NCBI GenBank assembly: GCA_002923375.1
Contig: BEIJ01000002.1
Coordinates: 789,608-853,607, forward strand
DNA from: a bacterium HR33
GTDB lineage: Bacteria; Gemmatimonadota; Gemmatimonadetes; Gemmatimonadales; GWC2-71-9
Reading direction: 5' to 3'
Length of the DNA: 64,000 nucleotides
Shown here in pieces: positions 17,146 through 26,135 of this stretch. The position numbers and the translations under genes are program-made. Position 1 is the first letter of the stretch; each line of letters opens with the position of its first letter. The notes beneath the pieces were generated by a model that was not told the origin of the DNA, searched no databases, and was given only the letters and a program-made list of their open reading frames with translations.

Positions 17146-17984
17146 TGGTAGAATCCTTTCCCGGTTTTCTTCCCCAACTCGCCGGCGCGGACCTTGGCCC
17201 GCAAAATCTCCGGCGGCCGATAATGAGGTTCCCCCAATTTGGCGAACAGATACTCGGCAATCGCCAGCCTTACGTCCAGCCCCACCAGGTCGCTCACCTT
17301 GAGCGGACCCATAGGATGGCCGTAACCCAACTCCATCGCCTTGTCGATATCCTCGGCGCTGGCTACACCCTGTTCCAGCATCCGCATCGCTTCGAGACCA
17401 AGCACTACACCCAGCCTAGAGGATGCGAAGCCGGGAGTGTCCCGCACCACAATAGGCTCCTTGCCCATCCGAATCGCTACATCCCGCACCAGATCCACTG
17501 CAGCGGGGTCGGTGCGATCGTGCCGGACGATCTCCACCAGCTTCATGATGTGTACCGGATTGAAGAAGTGCATCCCCAGCACCCGCTCGGCCCTTCGAGT
17601 GGCCGAGGCGATTTCGCCCACCGAAAGCGAAGAAGTGTTCGTCGCGAGCAGCGCGGCGGCCGGTGCCATGCGGTCCAGCTCGCCGAACAAGCGGCGCTTG
17701 GCTTCGAGATCCTCCACTATAGCCTCGATCACCAGATCCGCGGAATCCACCGCTTCCGCCAGCGCCTCCCGGAGAACAATCCGCGAAAGGGTTGCAGTCT
17801 TTAGTTCCGGGGTAACTTTTCCCCGCTGCACGCCCCCTTCCAAATTGGCTTCGATACGGCGCAGGGCATCTTCCAGGGCTTCCTTGCGCGAGTCGGTAAG
17901 AAAGGTTTCGAAACCCGCCATGGCGGCGACCTGGGCAATCCCGTGACCCATAGTCCCGGCTCCAACTACGGCTACCCGCTTCAC
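17121..17984 (-). CDS. paaH: 3-hydroxyacyl-CoA dehydrogenase (PaaH/Hbd type)
   Basis: The GTG at 17984 overlaps the GDPD stop (GTGA), and the 287-residue product starts directly with the Rossmann strand VKRVAVVGAGTMGHGIAQ. The catalytic His region MHFFNPVHIMKLVEIV and the Ser/Asn residues of NTSSLSVGEIA are present. It has the single NAD plus single C-terminal domain length of 3-hydroxybutyryl-CoA dehydrogenases. In this operon it would oxidise 3-hydroxyadipyl-CoA to 3-oxoadipyl-CoA. Downstream paaF overlaps by 25 bases. Confidence 0.88.
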   Translation of the reverse strand: MKRVAVVGAGTMGHGIAQVAAMAGFETFLTDSRKEALEDALRRIEANLEGGVQRGKVTPELKTATLSRIVLREALAEAVDSADLVIEAIVEDLEAKRRLFGELDRMAPAAALLATNTSSLSVGEIASATRRAERVLGMHFFNPVHIMKLVEIVRHDRTDPAAVDLVRDVAIRMGKEPIVVRDTPGFASSRLGVVLGLEAMRMLEQGVASAEDIDKAMELGYGHPMGPLKVSDLVGLDVRLAIAEYLFAKLGEPHYRPPEILRAKVRAGELGKKTGKGFYQWPKEKTS

Positions 17985-18655
17985 CTCAGCACCTCCAGAG
18001 CCACGTCCGGGCGGTTGGTACAAACCCCGCTAACCCCCCAGGAAGCGAGCAGTCTCATGCGCTCCGGACTGTCAACCGTCCAGGCATAGACCGAGATCTC
18101 CCTCCGTGCGGCGAGCTCCAGTAGTTCGGCGTCAATCATGCTTTCTTCCTGCCACAGATCGGACGCCATTGCGTCGGAGACTTGGCGTAGGGGATCCACC
18201 GGGTAGGAGGCCGACAAGACCCCGCACCGGAGGTCCGGTCTCTTGGTTCGGAGCCGGCGAACGATCCGGTGGTCGAAAGCGTGAACCCGGCAGTTGCCCG
18301 GCGCCGGGGCCCTCTCCAGAGCGCCCAAGAGCGCTTGGTCGAACCAAGGAGGCAGCGCTTTCACCTCGACAAAAACCAAAACTCCTTCGCCGATCGCATC
18401 CAGCGCCTCCTCTAAAGCCGGTACCGGCTCTCCGTTAGGCAGTCGATGCCGGCGGACGCTGCTCCATTCCTGCGATCCGATCGCGCGTCCGTCCAACACG
18501 CCGTCGTGGATCACCGCCAGCTTGCCGTCAGCAGTGGCATGCACGTCCAGTTCGATGCCGTCGGCACCCAGCCGGACCGCTTTGCGAAACGCTGCCAGCG
18601 AGTTCTCCGGTTCGTACGCCGAAGCCCCCCGGTGGGCTATCACTATGGGGCGCAT
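17981..18655 (-). CDS. ugpQ: Glycerophosphodiester phosphodiesterase
   Basis: The 224-residue protein opens with PIVIAHRGASAYEPENS, then GIELDVHATADGKLAVIHD, FVEVK and a late YAWTVDSPE...GVCTNRPD. This is the complete GDPD TIM-barrel motif set (HR, E..D.H, H.D, W). It hydrolyses glycerophosphodiesters to sn-glycerol-3-phosphate and an alcohol. It lacks a signal peptide, so is cytosolic. Its location between paaG and paaH genes is odd for a lipid-turnover enzyme, but it is translationally coupled to paaH, so it is a real member of the operon. Confidence 0.92.
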   Translation of the reverse strand: MRPIVIAHRGASAYEPENSLAAFRKAVRLGADGIELDVHATADGKLAVIHDGVLDGRAIGSQEWSSVRRHRLPNGEPVPALEEALDAIGEGVLVFVEVKALPPWFDQALLGALERAPAPGNCRVHAFDHRIVRRLRTKRPDLRCGVLSASYPVDPLRQVSDAMASDLWQEESMIDAELLELAARREISVYAWTVDSPERMRLLASWGVSGVCTNRPDVALEVLR

Positions 18656-18667
18656 CTTATCCCACGA

Positions 18668-19462
18668 TCAACTGCCGCGGAACTGAGGAGGCCGCTTCTC
18701 CAGAAAAGCCAGAAGCCCTTCTTTCGCGTCGGCGCTCTGAAAGCAGCGAAGCTGATTCTGCAGCTCCAGGTCCAACATCTCGTCCAAAGACGCGTGCCCG
18801 CTGCGATAGACGGCCTCCTTGGCCAGCGCCAAAGCGATCGGCGGCTTGGCGGCCAGGAGCTCCGCCAGCTTGCGGGTCTCCTCTTCCAGGCGATCGTGGG
18901 GAACTACCCGGTTGAACAATCCCAGCCGGCAGGCTTCCTCGGCGCCGATCATCTCCGCCGTGAAGATGAGCTCCAGCGCCTTCGACGGACCCACCAGGCG
19001 CGGCAGGAAGTAAGTGCCGCCCCAGTCGGGGTGCAGCCCGATGCGATTGAACGTCTGGCCGATGGAGGCCCGGTCGGAAGCGATTCTGATGTCGCAAGCC
19101 AAGGCCAAGTTGGCGCCTCCACCCGCCGCCGGTCCGTTGACACTCGCAATCACCGGCTTGGGGGCTCTGCGAATGGCCGTTACCACCGCGCGGCCCGCCT
19201 CCACCAGGGCCTTCGCGTTTTCCCAGTCTTCAGTCTCCAGCAGAGTGCGCATGTAACCGATATCCGCACCGGCGCAGAAGGCCCGGCCCGCACCCGTGAT
19301 CACCAGCACCCGCACACTCTCGTCGTCGGCGAGCCGGGCCACCGCTTGGGCGATCTCCTGGCGCATCCTGCCCGCAAAGGCATTGAGCTTCTCGGGCCGA
19401 TTCAGCGTGATCTTGCCGATCGCCCCGTCCAACTCCACTATGACGTTCTCGAATCCGCTCAC
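18668..19462 (-). CDS. paaG: Crotonase-family isomerase (PaaG-like)
   Basis: The GTG at 19462 overlaps the thiolase stop (GTGA) and gives 264 residues. It has the oxyanion-hole segment [11 protein letters not shown]. The region usually holding the catalytic Glu reads [20 protein letters not shown], with Asp rather than the hydratase Glu pair. This resembles PaaG, which isomerises ring 1,2-epoxyphenylacetyl-CoA to the oxepin and shifts double bonds later. The C-terminus ([12 protein letters not shown]) is typical. The long upstream open frame is a shadow of the thiolase gene. Confidence 0.82.
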   Translation of the reverse strand: MSGFENVIVELDGAIGKITLNRPEKLNAFAGRMRQEIAQAVARLADDESVRVLVITGAGRAFCAGADIGYMRTLLETEDWENAKALVEAGRAVVTAIRRAPKPVIASVNGPAAGGGANLALACDIRIASDRASIGQTFNRIGLHPDWGGTYFLPRLVGPSKALELIFTAEMIGAEEACRLGLFNRVVPHDRLEEETRKLAELLAAKPPIALALAKEAVYRSGHASLDEMLDLELQNQLRCFQSADAKEGLLAFLEKRPPQFRGS

Positions 19463-20667
19463 AACCGCTCCACCACCATGGCGATTCCCTGACCCACCCC
19501 GATGCACATGGTAGCCAGTCCGTAACGACCGCCGGTGCGGCGAAGCGCATGGACCAAAGTCGTGAGAATCTTCGCCCCGCTCGCGCCCAGCGGGTGTCCC
19601 AGCGCTATGGCGCCGCCGTAGATGTTCACTCTGGCAGGATCGAGTTCCAGCTCGCGGATACAGGCAATAGCCTGCGCCGCAAAGGCCTCGTTCAGCTCTA
19701 TGAGGTCGAGATCCGCGACCCTGAGGCCGGCCCGCGCCAGCACCTTCCGGGTTGCGGGGATAGGACCCAATCCCATGCAAGAAGGGTCCACGCCCGCAAC
19801 TGCCGTGGCCACGATCCGCGCCAGGGGACGGGCGCCTTCCGGTACGCTGCGGCAGCTGTCCGAGAGTACCAGCAACGCGGCGGCGCCGTCGTTGATTCCG
19901 CTGGAGTTTCCCGCCGTAACCGTGCCGCCTTCGGAAAAGGCCGGAGGGAGCCGGCTCAACGATTCCAGCGTCACGTCCGGCCTGGGATGTTCGTCCCGGG
20001 TTACCCAATGGCGCTCCTCCTTGGAACCGCGTTTTACCACCACCTCCACCGGTACGATCTCGTCCTCGAAAATGCACTGCTCCATGGCCGCCGCTGCGCG
20101 CCGCTGGCTTTCCAAGGCGAACTCGTCCTGTTCGCGCCGCGTGATCCCGTACCGGCGCGCCACCAGCTCGGCGGTCTCCCCCAGAGAGATGGTCCACTCT
20201 TTGGGGAACTTGGGATTCACGAACCGCCACCCCACCGTAGTGTCGGCGATTTCCGGAGGCCGCCGGTCCCAGGCCGTTCCCCGCTTGAGCATCACGTACG
20301 GGGCGCGGGTCATGCTCTCCACCCCGCCGGCCACGAAGGCCTCCCCCTCGCCCGCTTTGATCGCCTGGGCCGCGCTGGCCACTGCCTGGAGGCCGGAGCC
20401 GCAGAGGCGATTTACAGTCTGCCCCGGCACCTCCACGGGGAACCCGGCGAGCAGCAGCGCCATCCGCGCCACATTGCGATTGTCCTCGCCCGCCTGATTG
20501 GCGCAGCCCAGTATCACATCGTCCAGCCGCGAGGGATCGAACCCCGCCCGCTCGACCGCCGCTTTTAGCGCGACCGCCGCCAGATCGTCCGGCCGCACCT
20601 CCGCCAGGGCTCCGCCGTGGCGCCCCACCGGAGTGCGAACTGCAGAGTAGATCAGAGCCTCGGCCAT
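19459..20667 (-). CDS. paaJ: 3-oxoadipyl-CoA / acetyl-CoA acyltransferase (thiolase)
   Basis: The 402-residue thiolase has the acyl-accepting Cys in [12 protein letters not shown], the His in [16 protein letters not shown] and the second Cys in [13 protein letters not shown]. Overall it resembles PcaF/PaaJ thiolases ([21 protein letters not shown]). It would cleave 3-oxoadipyl-CoA to succinyl-CoA and acetyl-CoA at the end of phenylacetate degradation. It lies 49 bases downstream of the aldehyde dehydrogenase and overlaps paaG. A general beta-ketothiolase is the alternative. Confidence 0.88.
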   Translation of the reverse strand: MAEALIYSAVRTPVGRHGGALAEVRPDDLAAVALKAAVERAGFDPSRLDDVILGCANQAGEDNRNVARMALLLAGFPVEVPGQTVNRLCGSGLQAVASAAQAIKAGEGEAFVAGGVESMTRAPYVMLKRGTAWDRRPPEIADTTVGWRFVNPKFPKEWTISLGETAELVARRYGITRREQDEFALESQRRAAAAMEQCIFEDEIVPVEVVVKRGSKEERHWVTRDEHPRPDVTLESLSRLPPAFSEGGTVTAGNSSGINDGAAALLVLSDSCRSVPEGARPLARIVATAVAGVDPSCMGLGPIPATRKVLARAGLRVADLDLIELNEAFAAQAIACIRELELDPARVNIYGGAIALGHPLGASGAKILTTLVHALRRTGGRYGLATMCIGVGQGIAMVVERL

Positions 20668-20716
20668 ATAGAGGACGACGGCGACCGGCGCTAACCCGAA
20701 ATACGCCCTGCGCCGC

Positions 20717-22174
20717 TCACTTCAGACCCACCCACACCGTCTTTACCTCGGTGTACGCCTCCAGCGCCTCGCGCCCCAACTCCCGGCCGAACCCGCTCTG
20801 CTTGTAACCGCCGAAGGGAGCAGCGGCGTCGTAGAAGTTGTAGGTGTTGATCCAAACCGTTCCCGCCTTGATTGCGCGAGCAACGCGGTGCGCCTTCTGG
20901 ATGTCTCTGGTCCAGATACCGGCGGCGAGACCGTACATCGTTCGGTTGGCCAGCTCTATGCCTTCTTCCACGTCGTCGAAGGTGAGAACCGCCAAGACCG
21001 GCCCGAAGATCTCCTCGTCCACGATCTTCATACCCGGGCGCGCATCGTCGAAGATCGTAGCCTCGACATAATAACCCTTACCGTTCACCTTGGCGGGGTT
21101 GCCGCCGGCTATCAGTTTGGCCTCTTTCTTACCCGCCTCTATATAGCTCAAGACGATCTCCTGCTGCTTTTTGGAGACCACCGGGCCAAGTCTGGTGTTC
21201 TTGTCGAAGGGATCGCCCGGAACCAGCTTGCGGGCCCGCTCGGCGAGTTCTTCTACGACTTGGTCGTGGACCGAGCGTTCCACCAGCAGGCGCGAACCTG
21301 CAGCGCACACCTCGCCCTTGCCGTAGAAGATCCCGTTGTGGGCTCCGCGGACGGCGGCTTTGAGGTCGGCGTCCGCAAAAATGATGTTGGGACTCTTGCC
21401 GCCGAGTTCCAGGGTCACCCGCTTCAGGGTGCTTGCCGCCTCGCGCATGATCTCCTTGCCCACGGCGGTGGACCCGGTAAAGGCGATCTTGTCCACTCCC
21501 GGATGCCGCACCAATTGGGCGCCCACGGTGGACCCGCCGCCGCATACCACGTTGAACGCCCCGGGAGGAAACCCAGCCTGCTGCATGATGTCGGCCATGG
21601 CCAGCGCGGTAAGAGGAGTTTCACTGGCGGGTTTGAGTACGACGGTGCAGCCCGCAGCCAAAGCGGGCGCGAACTTCCAGCTGGCCAGATTCAGGGGGAA
21701 ATTCCACGGGACTATTGCTGCCACCACGCCGACCGGTTCCCGGAGCGTGTAGGTAAAGAATGGGCCGTCCACCGGGATCGTGTTGCCGGCGATCTTGTCG
21801 GCCCAACCGGCGTAGTAGCGCAGCGTCTCGATCGTCATCTCGACATCGATCTTCGACTCGAAGAGCGGCTTGCCGTTGTGAAGCGTCTCCAGTCGGCACA
21901 TCTCTTCGAGCCGTTCCTCGAGGAGATCCGCCGCGCGGTAGAGCAGGGCGCCTCTCTGCCGTGCGCTGAGGGAGCGCCAGGCGTCGCTTTCGAAGCAGGC
22001 CTTGGCGGCTTTCACGGCCGCGTCCACGTCATCGGGAGAGGCTTCGGCCACCTCCGCAATCACTTCTTCGGTGGCGGGGTTGATCACCTCGAAGCGGGCG
22101 CCGGTGGAAGACGGGCGCCACTCGTTGTTGATGAAGAGGTCGGTCTTGAGAATCGGGCTGATCGCCGCAGTCAC
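20717..22174 (-). CDS. NAD(P)-dependent aldehyde dehydrogenase
   Basis: This 485-residue protein has a GTG start. ALDH landmarks are present: [44 protein letters not shown], the general base in [10 protein letters not shown] and the nucleophile in GEVCAAGSR, followed by [10 protein letters not shown] and [13 protein letters not shown]. It is closest in style to phenylacetaldehyde or betaine aldehyde dehydrogenases. In this operon it may oxidise phenylacetaldehyde to phenylacetate, or it may act like the ALDH half of PaaZ on the ring-opened semialdehyde. The second role would matter because no PaaZ is encoded here. Confidence 0.9.
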   Translation of the reverse strand: MTAAISPILKTDLFINNEWRPSSTGARFEVINPATEEVIAEVAEASPDDVDAAVKAAKACFESDAWRSLSARQRGALLYRAADLLEERLEEMCRLETLHNGKPLFESKIDVEMTIETLRYYAGWADKIAGNTIPVDGPFFTYTLREPVGVVAAIVPWNFPLNLASWKFAPALAAGCTVVLKPASETPLTALAMADIMQQAGFPPGAFNVVCGGGSTVGAQLVRHPGVDKIAFTGSTAVGKEIMREAASTLKRVTLELGGKSPNIIFADADLKAAVRGAHNGIFYGKGEVCAAGSRLLVERSVHDQVVEELAERARKLVPGDPFDKNTRLGPVVSKKQQEIVLSYIEAGKKEAKLIAGGNPAKVNGKGYYVEATIFDDARPGMKIVDEEIFGPVLAVLTFDDVEEGIELANRTMYGLAAGIWTRDIQKAHRVARAIKAGTVWINTYNFYDAAAPFGGYKQSGFGRELGREALEAYTEVKTVWVGLK

Positions 22175-22177
22175 CGC

Positions 22178-22990
22178 TTACATCCCCTTGAAGGTTGCGG
22201 TCCGCTTCTCCACGTAGGCGGCAAGCCCCTCCTTCGCGTCCTCGCTCTGGAAGAGCTGCTGCTGGAGTTCCCGCTCGATAGCCAGGCCGCTTTCGAAGGG
22301 TACCTCCAGTCCCGAGCAGACCGCCCGCTTGATCGCCCCCACAGCCTTCGCCGCCTTGGCCGGGGGACAAAACTGCCGGGCGTACTGCATCACGTCATTC
22401 CAGAAGGTCTCTTTGGGGAAGATCTGGTTCACCAGGCCGATCTCCTGGGCTTCCTCGAAGCTCATCAGTCTGCCCGTGACCATCAACTCGATAGCTCGCG
22501 ATTTGCCCACCAGGCGCGAGAGCCGCTGGGTTCCACCGGTCCCCGGAAGCACCCCCAGGTTGATTTCCGGAAGCCCGATTTTTCCGGCGTCCTTGCACGC
22601 CAGCCGAAGGTCGCAGGCCATGGCGATCTCCAGGCCTCCGCCCACAGTGTGGCCGTTCAGGGCTGCGATCACCAGCTTGGGGGTGTGCTCCAGCCGGTTG
22701 AGCGTTTCGTTGGCGTGCAGGCAGAAGAAATACTTGAATCGCGGAGTCACCTCGCTCAGCATCTTGATGTTGGCTCCAGCGGAGAAGAACTTGTCCCCTT
22801 TGCCGCGGAGCACGATGACGTGGACGCTGTCGTCCATCCGGGCTTCGAGGATCGCCGCGTCCAGTTGCTGCATCATCTCGTAGGTGTAGGTGTTGGCCGG
22901 CGGATCGTTGAGCTCCATCACGGCCACTCCATTTTCCACCCTGTATTCCACCAGCGTCTTTGTACTTCGCTCCGCAGTGCTTACAGCCAT
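22178..22990 (-). CDS. Enoyl-CoA hydratase/isomerase
   Basis: ATG 22990 is chosen because AAGGAGGT lies just upstream; the longer open frame crosses the zinc-ribbon gene. The 270-residue crotonase has KFFSAGANIKML and GHTVGGGLEIAMACD for the oxyanion hole, and IGLPEINLGVLPGTGGTQRL with the catalytic Glu. It ends in AAYVEKRTATFKGM. It is the third crotonase of the operon and the one nearest the oxygenase genes. It may act on the 1,2-epoxide or oxepin stage, or in general acyl-CoA hydration; the exact step is not readable. Confidence 0.85.
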   Translation of the reverse strand: MAVSTAERSTKTLVEYRVENGVAVMELNDPPANTYTYEMMQQLDAAILEARMDDSVHVIVLRGKGDKFFSAGANIKMLSEVTPRFKYFFCLHANETLNRLEHTPKLVIAALNGHTVGGGLEIAMACDLRLACKDAGKIGLPEINLGVLPGTGGTQRLSRLVGKSRAIELMVTGRLMSFEEAQEIGLVNQIFPKETFWNDVMQYARQFCPPAKAAKAVGAIKRAVCSGLEVPFESGLAIERELQQQLFQSEDAKEGLAAYVEKRTATFKGM

Positions 22991-22995
22991 GGTAG

Positions 22996-23187
22996 TTACC
23001 TCCTTGGTTGGTCCAGGAACGCGGGAAGATCCAACTTCTCCGCGCGTTCGCTCCACTTGATCGCCTCGAAGTAAGACCGGCAGCGCCGGCAATAGTGTAA
23101 ACTTACCATCAGCGACGTCCCGAAGTCGCTCCGTTTGTCCGTATCCTGCGCGCCGCAGAAGGGGCAGGGTGTCGCCGTTTCGCCCAT
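22996..23187 (-). CDS. Stand-alone zinc ribbon matching the C-terminal domain of PaaD
   Basis: This 63-residue protein starts at ATG 23187, sharing one base with the paaC stop (TGATG). It carries CPFCG...S-DFGTS...C-RRC-RSYFEAIKW, a four-Cys zinc ribbon. The ribbon and the FG..(S/T) spacing match the C-terminal half of PaaD proteins, which is normally fused to the DUF59 domain. In this operon the DUF59 half is a separate gene (24232-24543) with paaB and paaC between them. The long open frame covering this region is mostly a shadow of paaC. Confidence 0.82.
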   Translation of the reverse strand: MGETATPCPFCGAQDTDKRSDFGTSLMVSLHYCRRCRSYFEAIKWSERAEKLDLPAFLDQPRR

Positions 23188-23993
23188 CAGGTCAACTTGA
23201 AAATCTGGTTCTTCGATCCCCTCATGTGATAAAGGATCTCCTCGTTCACCGAACTGTCGCCGCGCCTGCGGGTGCGGGGATCCCACCCGTCGAATTGGGC
23301 CGTCCCTTCCAGCTCCAGCTCCACTCCACAAGCCGCCGCCAGCTCCGCAAGATCTCTGCGTAGCTGCGAAGCCAATTCCGAGTTCGACCTGCTCTTGATC
23401 CCCTCGCTTACCAGCAGCGCGTCTTCCGGTTCGCCCTCGGGTCCCCACCAGATCTCCACCGAGCGCAAAGCGGCTTCCACTCGCTCCTTCAGCGTACTGC
23501 GCGGCGCCTCGCCGCGCCCCGCCAGCGCCCGGAACCATCCGCGACCGTGATGCGCGTGGTAGCGCTCCTCCTCCAACATCTTGTCCACCACGTTGCGTAC
23601 CGGCAGAAACGCCGATTCCCGCATGGAGTGGAGCGCCAGAGTGAGGGCGCCGTCCACCACCAAGGTGGCGGCCACCACCGCGGCCCAGTCCGGCAACTCC
23701 CGATCCAAGAACTCCACGCCGGCCATTTCCCGCGGAGGGCGACTTTCCAGCAACCGCTCCGGATCCTCGTCGAAGTGCGACTTGAGAATCCCGTGCAACA
23801 GCCGCACATGTCCCAACTCGGTTTGGGAGAGAGAGCAGTTGGCGATCGACGCTTCCAGCACCGGCGTCCCGAAGGTCCACTCCCCGTAGTGATATCCCAA
23901 AAGGAGTTTGGTATCCGCGATCGCGCTCAACAGGTTCTTGAGGGCAGCGCGGCATGCGGCGTTCAGGGACTCTCCGGAAGCGATTTCCACCAT
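23187..23993 (-). CDS. paaC: Phenylacetyl-CoA epoxidase structural subunit PaaC
   Basis: The 268-residue protein is helical with a ferritin-like pattern. Features include LLGYHYGEWTFGTPVLEASIA near the N-terminus, ELGHVRLLHGIL, and a late EEERYHAHHGRGWFRAL. PaaC lacks the di-iron centre of PaaA and stabilises the PaaAC heterodimer of the ring 1,2-epoxidase. It lies 6 bases after paaB and abuts the zinc-ribbon gene. Length is close to the family norm of about 250. Confidence 0.88.
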   Translation of the reverse strand: MVEIASGESLNAACRAALKNLLSAIADTKLLLGYHYGEWTFGTPVLEASIANCSLSQTELGHVRLLHGILKSHFDEDPERLLESRPPREMAGVEFLDRELPDWAAVVAATLVVDGALTLALHSMRESAFLPVRNVVDKMLEEERYHAHHGRGWFRALAGRGEAPRSTLKERVEAALRSVEIWWGPEGEPEDALLVSEGIKSRSNSELASQLRRDLAELAAACGVELELEGTAQFDGWDPRTRRRGDSSVNEEILYHMRGSKNQIFKLT

Positions 23994-23999
23994 ACCCGC

Positions 24000-24203
24000 T
24001 CAGTTCCCCCAGACCGGAACGCGGCCGTGTTCGGTCACCGGGATGATCGCCGACCGAGGCACTACGCACATTTCCACCCAACTCTCCTCGTCGTACAAAG
24101 CCCACGCGTAGACTTTTGCCAGCTCGTCGTCGGCGGCGTCCACGCTCCCTACGTGCTTGAGTTCCTGATGGTGATCTTTCCGGGCGAACACTTCGTATAT
24201 CAT
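24000..24203 (-). CDS. paaB: PaaB-like subunit of phenylacetyl-CoA epoxidase
   Basis: A 67-residue protein, MIYEVFARKDHHQELKHVGS...DDELAKVYAWALYDEESWVEMCVVPR. Strand VFARK, the HVGSV segment and the EESWVEM segment follow the PaaB order. Enteric PaaB is about 95 residues, so this is a short form. PaaB bridges PaaAC dimers in the epoxidase complex. It lies between paaD (28 bases) and paaC (6 bases), which supports the assignment. Confidence 0.82.
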   Translation of the reverse strand: MIYEVFARKDHHQELKHVGSVDAADDELAKVYAWALYDEESWVEMCVVPRSAIIPVTEHGRVPVWGN

Positions 24204-24231
24204 CGCGGTTCCTTGTTACCTGATTCCTCGC

Positions 24232-24543
24232 TCAACTCGCCACTCCGCAGGCCGCCAGCAGCTTGCGCCCCCGCTCGGTGATCCGCTCCTTGGTCCAAGG
24301 GGGAGTCCAGACCACGTCAACCCGCACCTCGGAAACACCCGGAAGCGCGGAGATCGCTCCTTTCACGTCCTGGATCAACATCTCCATCGCGGGACATCCG
24401 ATGGAGGTGAACGTCATTCGCACCCGGACCGCGGACCCTTCCACCTCGATTCCGTAAACCATCCCCAGGTCCACGATGTTCACCGGGTACTCCGGGTCGC
24501 AGACCTGCTCAAGTACTTCCCATACCGATTCTGCAGTTACCAC
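24232..24543 (-). CDS. paaD: PaaD-like DUF59/MIP18 protein without the zinc ribbon
   Basis: The GTG at 24543 overlaps the end of paaA by 7 bases and gives 103 residues. The DUF59 motifs are clear: VCDPEYPVNIVDLGMVYGIEV, the TSIGCPAMEMLIQDVK Cys motif and VVWTPPWTKERITERGR. PaaD assists iron loading or maturation of the epoxidase. Canonical PaaD continues into a four-Cys ribbon; here the protein stops after CGVAS and the ribbon is encoded separately at 22996-23187. Confidence 0.88.
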   Translation of the reverse strand: MVTAESVWEVLEQVCDPEYPVNIVDLGMVYGIEVEGSAVRVRMTFTSIGCPAMEMLIQDVKGAISALPGVSEVRVDVVWTPPWTKERITERGRKLLAACGVAS

Positions 24544-25496
24544 CTGCGCCCTCCAAAGAGCCCGTCGGCCTTGCCCTGGATCATCTCCACATACCGCTGG
24601 TTCATCGGCCCGCGGGCTTTCCACCGCTCGAATACCTGATCCCAGGTTATAGGTTCGTCGAACAGCCACCGCTTTGCTTCCGGGTCGTACTGGCAAGGGA
24701 AGGGATAGTCGATCACGTACTCGCCCTTGGCCGCGTCGTAGTGGGCGGGAACCTTGATCCCGATGCTTTCGCACAGCGGTACGGTCGCCGCCATCCAGGT
24801 CTGGCGCAGCTGATCGTTGGTCTTCCCCTTGAGGCGATAGACTAGCTGATCGCTGTGGCGCTTGAGATGGTCCGGGAGGCCGAACCATTCCAGCGTCATG
24901 GGGAACATCCAGTCCACGGCTCGCTGGAGCGCCTCCCGGGCCTCGCCTCCGGCTTTGGCCAGTCGTCTCATCCAGGATTCCCCGTGCCGCAAGTGCAGGA
25001 TTTCTTCCCGATCCACCTTTACCAAGGCCCGCCGCAGCGGCCCGTAGCTGGTGTTCTCGTGAACGTCAGAGAGCAGGCAAATTCCCGCCCGATCGAAAAA
25101 CCCGTTGGCCACGACCATCTCGGCCCAGTTCTCCAACGGCTGATCGAACCCGTAGGGATGTTTGAACTCGTGGGGCTCCCTGCCGTAGATCAACCACCGC
25201 TTGTCCACGCCCAGATCCTCCATGAGGCGGTACGCGATGTTGGCGTGGCCCAGCTCGTCGTGGACTATAGCGATCACGGCGATCCGGCTGTTGATCGTGG
25301 GAGCGTCCCGGGCCGCGAGGTAGTAGGCCGGCCCGCTCATCAGCTCGGTGTCGCCTTGGACGGTGAGCTGGGTGAGGAGAGCCTTCTTGTATCCCGGAGT
25401 CATATCTTCCTCGGACTCCACGGTAAAGCCCGCCTGGATCTTTTCGATCAAGGCCCGTTCGGCTTGGTCGGCGGTAAGGTCTTTTACAGCGGTCAA
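24537..25496 (-). CDS. paaA: Phenylacetyl-CoA 1,2-epoxidase catalytic subunit PaaA
   Basis: The 319-residue protein has the di-iron carboxylate pattern of PaaA: QGDTELMSGPAYYLAARDAP, VHDELGHANIAYRLMEDLG and KVDREEILHLRHGESWMRRL give the Glu/His ligands. It ends with MNQRYVEMIQGKADGLFGGRRW. It epoxidises the ring of phenylacetyl-CoA using O2 together with PaaC, PaaB and a reductase. It is the first structural gene after the TetR gene (18 bases), so it should be controlled by that regulator. No PaaE reductase gene is in the window. Confidence 0.92.
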   Translation of the reverse strand: MTAVKDLTADQAERALIEKIQAGFTVESEEDMTPGYKKALLTQLTVQGDTELMSGPAYYLAARDAPTINSRIAVIAIVHDELGHANIAYRLMEDLGVDKRWLIYGREPHEFKHPYGFDQPLENWAEMVVANGFFDRAGICLLSDVHENTSYGPLRRALVKVDREEILHLRHGESWMRRLAKAGGEAREALQRAVDWMFPMTLEWFGLPDHLKRHSDQLVYRLKGKTNDQLRQTWMAATVPLCESIGIKVPAHYDAAKGEYVIDYPFPCQYDPEAKRWLFDEPITWDQVFERWKARGPMNQRYVEMIQGKADGLFGGRRW

Positions 25497-25514
25497 CTTG
25501 CACCCCCTACTCGA

Positions 25515-26135
25515 TCAGCGGTACGGTTGCTCTTCTGGCATCGGTACGGGCGCTCCGCGGGCGCCGTAGAGGAAGAGCCGGCTGAAATGCTCGGCCAAAG
25601 CCCGGGGAGAAACCGGCCCCCGCGGATTGTACCAAGTGTAGATCCAGTTCATCATGCCGAAAAGGGCGTAGGCGCTGAGCTGGGGATCGAGGGGATCGCC
25701 GCACTCGGCGTCCAGCTCCGCCAGCAGCTCGGCCAGCATCTTTACGTAGCGGCGCTTCAAAGCCTTGATGCGTTCGAGATGCTTGCCCTTGAGACTGTTT
25801 GCCTCGTGGGAGAGAACTTTCATGGCATCCATCCGCCGGGCGAAAAAGAGCACGTGATGCCGGATGAAGCGCTCCACCCGCTCGAGGGGTGTAGCGGCTT
25901 CCCCTATGCTGCGTTCCGCCCCGTCAATGACCTCCCTGAAGCAGCGCTCCTGGATCAGGTACAGTAGCTCGTTCTTGCCCCGCACGTAGTAGTACATCCC
26001 CGCGAGGCTCATTCCACTGGCTCGGGCCAGGTCTCTCATAGTGGTGGCGTGGTAGCCTTTTTGGGCGAACACCCGCGCCGCCACCGCCAAGAGGTGGTCG
26101 AGCCGCTCGTCGTAGGCTAAAGAGGTGGCTGCCAT
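25515..26135 (-). CDS. TetR-family repressor of the phenylacetate operon
   Basis: ATG 26135 gives 206 residues; the much longer open frame is a shadow of the divergent sigma gene. The N-terminal HTH is typical (LLAVAARVFAQKGYHATTMRDLARASGMSLAGMYYYVRGKNELL), and the C-terminal helical region resembles the TetR_C domains of acyl-CoA-responsive regulators. The gene heads the paa operon and its own start codon lies in a perfect palindrome. Autorepression released by an aryl- or acyl-CoA is the likely mode, by analogy with other PaaR/FadR-type TetR proteins. Confidence 0.9.
   Translation of the reverse strand: MAATSLAYDERLDHLLAVAARVFAQKGYHATTMRDLARASGMSLAGMYYYVRGKNELLYLIQERCFREVIDGAERSIGEAATPLERVERFIRHHVLFFARRMDAMKVLSHEANSLKGKHLERIKALKRRYVKMLAELLAELDAECGDPLDPQLSAYALFGMMNWIYTWYNPRGPVSPRALAEHFSRLFLYGARGAPVPMPEEQPYR

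Noticed and set aside
20888..23074. 728-codon plus-strand ORF
   Set aside because: Opposite an ALDH and a crotonase whose catalytic motifs are complete; the long frame reflects high GC codon bias.
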